Origin: Desulfobacterales bacterium
Lineage (GTDB): Bacteria > Desulfobacterota > Desulfobacteria > Desulfobacterales > Desulfobacteraceae
Reading direction: 5' to 3'
Assembly (NCBI GenBank): GCA_022361315.1
Contig: JAKSBB010000108.1
Location: 1-9,424, forward strand
Length of the DNA: 9,424 nucleotides
This document shows positions 6,464-9,424 of the stretch, one piece after another (position 1 is the first letter of the stretch; each line of letters starts with the position of its first letter). A program made the position numbers and the translations under genes. Below the pieces are notes generated by a model. That model did no database searches, was not told the DNA's origin, and saw only the letters and a program-made list of their open reading frames with translations.

Positions 6464-6971
6464 TCGTTATACGCAACCTTCCAATTGTTTAAAAGTCACA
6501 CTATAGTATGACAAAAATGTTTCAAAATTTAATGTTTAAAGCGAACCACATAGACATTTTCAAAAGTACGTATTTTTTTATTCGAATATCTTTTAGGGGT
6601 CAACTGGAATGAGTTCGGTTAGGTGCAAGTTAGAGCCATGTTTCCACAAAAAAGATAATCGCCTGTTTTTATTGATGTTTTTCTGTGAAACAAAACATTT
6701 TCCTATAAATTCCAGACAGTTCGACAACCCCCTATTTTTCAAAGCAATTTTTGTCAGTCAAGCACTTTCCCCCATTGACACTCATTTTTTTTGCTCCGAT
6801 TTTCTACGTTTTCCTCTGGATTACGTCAATTTAACTAAAAACCAGGAGATTTTCCCAGGCCAAAAAATACCGGGGGTTTCACAATTTGGGTAATGAATTG
6901 TATTTACACTATGATCCTGCAATAGTATATTTACTTTTTATTCACCCCACACGCATGAGCTGATAATTAAA
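6464..6971. other. AT-rich divergent intergenic region, candidate origin or regulatory region
   Basis: This 508-bp stretch between divergent dnaA and pdxA has no convincing gene and is much more AT-rich than its flanks (18 of 60 bases are G/C in 6661-6720, against 37 of 60 in 7261-7320). DnaA-box-like 9-mers are weak: ttatacgca (6467-6475) and ttattcacc (6938-6946) each differ at one base from TTATNCACA, and gtttccaca (6640-6648) at two. Three TGTTT(C)AAA elements lie at 6487-6494, 6518-6526 and 6533-6540, and a perfect palindrome tattcgaata at 6579-6588. For pdxA, tatgat (6910-6915) is a fair -10, with ttgggt (6886-6891) as a poor -35; ttgaca at 6775-6780 has no matching -10. Origin function is a hypothesis only. 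Confidence 0.35.
6495..6512 (-). promoter_or_regulatory. 18-bp near-perfect dyad over the presumed dnaA -10 box
   Basis: On the plus strand, gtcacacta-tagtatgac is a palindrome with a single mismatched pair (fifth base from each end). On the minus strand it contains TATAGT (complement of 6500-6505), 5 of 6 for a -10 box, with a weak TTTTGA -35 (complement of 6522-6527) at a 16-bp spacing. This would give a leader of about 30 nt before the dnaA ATG. Overlap of dyad and -10 is the usual geometry of a repressor operator, but no regulator is identified. Confidence 0.4.
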
Positions 6972-8024
6972 ATGAACACTTCTCTCACACGACCAGTGAT
7001 CGGCATTACCATGGGAGACCCTGCCGGCATCGGTCCTGAAATTCTGTCAAGCACCCTGGCCGATCCCAATATCCATAACATATGCCACCCCGTGATCATC
7101 GGAGATACCGGGGTTATGAAAAAGGCCTTTGAATTCACGGGTACCCGGCGTGAAATCGTTGAAATTGATCATCCGGATCAAATTTCAAATTCAATATCGG
7201 GCCAGGCAGAAGCAAATCCCGGCCGCGTTCATTTGATTCCCGGCCCGGCCCTGGACCCCGCCGTCACCACACTTGGGGCGCCCACACCGGCCACCGGTAA
7301 GGCCATGGAAAACTATATCCTCACCGGGGTGGACCTGGCAAGCACCGGTGCCATCCAGGCACTGGTCACCGCGCCCATCACAAAAACCGGACTGAAACTG
7401 GCCGGATCACGCTTCCACGGCCACACCGAACTGATTGCCCACAACACCGGCACAAAAGCGTTTGCCATGATGCTGGCGGGCGAACGGTTGAAGGTGGTTC
7501 TGGTGACCATCCATATGCCCCTTGCCGAGGTTCCCCGGGCCCTGACCCCGGATGCCATTGTAAGGATTATCCGGCTTACCCATGATTCCCTCCGGGAACG
7601 TTTCGGCATAAACAATCCCAGAATTGCCGTGGCCGGTCTCAATCCCCACGCCGGGGAAGAGGGCATGTTCGGTCAGGAAGAATCTGAGATTATTGTGCCG
7701 GCCCTGGAAACGGCACGGAAAAAGGGATTAAACATTACCGGCCCCCTGCCCCCGGATACGGTATTCTTTTCCGCCGTCAACGGCAATTTCGATGCCGTGG
7801 TCTGTATGTACCACGACCAGGGACTGATCCCCTTTAAGATGGTACACTTTAAGGATGGGGTGAACACCACCCTGGGCCTTCCCATTATCCGCACCTCCGT
7901 GGACCACGGTACGGCCTACGACATTGCCTGGCAGGGCAAAGCCGATGATACCAGTATGAAGGAGGCCGTTAAAATGGCGGTACTTCAGTCCGGTCATTTG
8001 ACGAGGTTTGCCCATGGCCAATGA
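6972..8024 (+). CDS. pdxA: 4-hydroxythreonine-4-phosphate dehydrogenase PdxA
   Basis: NAD-dependent enzyme of the DXP-dependent vitamin B6 route. It oxidises 4-phosphohydroxy-L-threonine to a product that decarboxylates to 3-amino-2-oxopropyl phosphate, which PdxJ condenses to pyridoxine phosphate. At 350 residues it is slightly longer than E. coli PdxA. Signatures are [13 protein letters not shown] (12-24), the substrate site GHTE (150-153), [10 protein letters not shown] (179-188), NPHAGEEG (224-231), and [10 protein letters not shown] (280-289). H181, H226 and H281 line up with the three metal-binding histidines of E. coli PdxA (166, 211, 266) at a constant offset of 15, and H151-T152 with its substrate contacts. 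PdxA2-type paralogues acting in four-carbon acid degradation look similar, but no catabolic genes are near. The ribosome site is weak (GAG near 6957-6959). The gene overlaps uvrA by 11 nt. Confidence 0.94.
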   Translation: MNTSLTRPVIGITMGDPAGIGPEILSSTLADPNIHNICHPVIIGDTGVMKKAFEFTGTRREIVEIDHPDQISNSISGQAEANPGRVHLIPGPALDPAVTTLGAPTPATGKAMENYILTGVDLASTGAIQALVTAPITKTGLKLAGSRFHGHTELIAHNTGTKAFAMMLAGERLKVVLVTIHMPLAEVPRALTPDAIVRIIRLTHDSLRERFGINNPRIAVAGLNPHAGEEGMFGQEESEIIVPALETARKKGLNITGPLPPDTVFFSAVNGNFDAVVCMYHDQGLIPFKMVHFKDGVNTTLGLPIIRTSVDHGTAYDIAWQGKADDTSMKEAVKMAVLQSGHLTRFAHGQ

Positions 8025-9424
8025 CAGGATCATTATCCAGGGGGCCAGGGCCCACAACCTGAAAAACATTGACGTGGATATCCCCAAAAACAGTCTGACC
8101 GTGGTCACCGGCCTGTCCGGATCAGGCAAATCCACTCTGGCCTTTGACACCCTGTACGCCGAAGGCCAGCGCCGGTATGTGGAATCCCTGTCCACCTATG
8201 CCCGACAGTTTCTGGGGCAGATGGACAAACCGGATGTGGATGCCATCATCGGTCTTTCCCCGGCCATTTCCATCGAACAGAAAACCGCCAGCCATAACCC
8301 CAGATCCACTGTGGGTACGGTCACAGAGATCTACGACTACCTCAGGTTATTGTTCGCCCGGGTGGGTATTCCCCACTGCCACCAGTGTGGTGCCCCCATC
8401 ACCTCGGCCTCCATCGACCAGATCAAAGATCAGATTCTGTCCCCCCTAAATAACCAGACTGCAGATACCCCGGCAGCAAAAGAGAAAATCATGGTACTGG
8501 CCCCCCTGGTTACCGGAAAAAAGGGTAGCCACGAGAACCTGGTCCGACAGATGAGAAAGGACGGCTTTGCCCGCCTCCGGGTGGACGGAAAGATGGTCCG
8601 CATTGAAGAGGTTCCCGACCTTGAAAAAAACAAAAAACATACCATTGATGTTGTCGTGGACCGCCTGGTCCTGAAATCCGGTATTGAGAAGCGGCTGACC
8701 GACTCCCTTGAAACCGCCCTGGCACTTTCGGACGGTCAGGTCATCCTTATTAATATGGACCGGAAATCAGAGACCCTGTTCAGTGAAAAGGCAGCCTGTC
8801 TTTCCTGCGGTATCTCATATCCGGTTTTCAGCCCGGCCAGTTTTTCCTTCAACTCTCCCCAGGGGGCCTGCCCCCACTGCGACGGCCTGGGTCACGTAAC
8901 GGAATTTGATCCGGATCTCATTGTCCCGGACCGCCACATTTCCCTGAGGGAAGGGGCAGTGCTTCCCTGGGCCAATAAAAACTCCGTCCAGCATATGGAA
9001 TTTCTGGATGCCCTGGTTACCCATTATAAAGAGGATATCTATAAGCCCTTCAAGGATCTGTCCAAAAAATTTCAACGGGTCATTCTGAAAGGGTCCGGAC
9101 GGGAGGAAATCCCCTTTTACGTGGAACGGGCCGGCAAAAAGATCACCTATAAAAAGAAATTCGAAGGGGTCATCCCCAATCTGAAGCGGCGTTACAATGA
9201 CACCGATTCCGCCAGTGTCCGGGAGGATATCCGGCAGTATATGGGTTTCAAAACCTGCACCAAGTGCAACGGCACCCGGCTGAATCCGGCCTCGGCCGCC
9301 GTCAGGGTCGGTGACATCCGTATCTGGGAACTCACGGCCTTGTCCGTGCGTAAGGCCGGCGGCTTTATCCGGGATCTGTCGCTGTCCGGCAGAGACAAAA
9401 CCATTGCCGATGCCATTGTCAGGG
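8014..9424 (+). CDS. uvrA: UvrABC excinuclease subunit A, N-terminal half (partial)
   Basis: DNA damage-recognition ATPase of nucleotide excision repair, which loads UvrB at lesions. The frame is open from ATG 8014 to the window edge: 470 codons, about half the usual ~940. The protein begins '[19 protein letters not shown]', typical of UvrA. Walker A is GLSGSGKST (33-41), followed by [18 protein letters not shown] and the UvrB-contact region [18 protein letters not shown]. Cysteine pairs are C126/C129, the zinc module C262/C265 and C286/C289, and C415/C418 in the [10 protein letters not shown] stretch. The second ATPase half and ABC signature of domain I lie beyond the window. The start codon lies inside the end of pdxA in another frame, so the two are very likely one transcript. 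The frame has no stop in the window. Confidence 0.96.
   Translation, partial: MANDRIIIQGARAHNLKNIDVDIPKNSLTVVTGLSGSGKSTLAFDTLYAEGQRRYVESLSTYARQFLGQMDKPDVDAIIGLSPAISIEQKTASHNPRSTVGTVTEIYDYLRLLFARVGIPHCHQCGAPITSASIDQIKDQILSPLNNQTADTPAAKEKIMVLAPLVTGKKGSHENLVRQMRKDGFARLRVDGKMVRIEEVPDLEKNKKHTIDVVVDRLVLKSGIEKRLTDSLETALALSDGQVILINMDRKSETLFSEKAACLSCGISYPVFSPASFSFNSPQGACPHCDGLGHVTEFDPDLIVPDRHISLREGAVLPWANKNSVQHMEFLDALVTHYKEDIYKPFKDLSKKFQRVILKGSGREEIPFYVERAGKKITYKKKFEGVIPNLKRRYNDTDSASVREDIRQYMGFKTCTKCNGTRLNPASAAVRVGDIRIWELTALSVRKAGGFIRDLSLSGRDKTIADAIVR

Noticed and set aside
6775..6803. Perfect TTGACA -35 in the dnaA-pdxA gap
   Set aside because: At 16-18 bp spacing no acceptable -10 follows (gattttc at 17 bp), so it is not called as a promoter.
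6609..6893. Plus-strand open frame of 94 codons in the AT-rich gap
   Set aside because: It has no recognisable domain, a poor ribosome site, Phe/Asn/Lys-rich content that mirrors base composition, and codon use unlike its neighbours. It is best explained as chance.

Overview
The window looks like chromosomal housekeeping DNA from a Gram-negative, moderately GC-rich bacterium, most likely a sulfate-reducing Desulfobacterota (Desulfobacteraceae-like). This is an inference. It rests on the form of the DnaA protein (a 'SKTGLGKS' P-loop and a rewritten DNA-binding signature, a style I associate from memory with Desulfobacterales), on the long HflX with an extra N-terminal domain, and on the small cysteine-rich protein. 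No phage, transposon, CRISPR or rRNA/tRNA signal is visible.

Layout. On the plus strand, 1-3484 holds the 3' end of rplI (ribosomal protein L9), a strong hairpin, dnaB (replicative helicase), hflX (ribosome-associated GTPase, overlapping dnaB by an ATGA), and a 74-residue cysteine-rich protein of unknown function with its own likely promoter. On the minus strand, 6463-3674 holds a divergent dnaA followed with no gap (TAAATG) by a glcD-type FAD-linked oxidase. The 3' end of glcD runs into a 47-bp tandem repeat lying between the two convergent transcripts. An AT-rich intergenic region of about 500 bp (6464-6971) then separates dnaA from the divergent plus-strand pair pdxA (vitamin B6 synthesis) and uvrA (nucleotide excision repair, cut off by the window end), which overlap by 11 nt.

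How it fits together. The window contains both the helicase (DnaB) and an initiator (DnaA) of replication, on opposite strands and not adjacent. The usual dnaA-dnaN-recF neighbourhood is absent. The AT-rich gap upstream of dnaA, from which transcription diverges both ways, is a candidate origin, but canonical DnaA boxes are absent. That absence could match the altered DNA-recognition motif of this DnaA, or could simply mean it is not an origin.

Most worth a second look: the DnaA substitutions in the P-loop, sensor 1 and DNA-binding motif; an 18-bp near-perfect dyad over the presumed dnaA -10 box; the JAMM/RadC-like H-x-H...D motif in the HflX N-terminal domain; and the 47-bp repeat whose inverted arms show a compensatory base change between copies.
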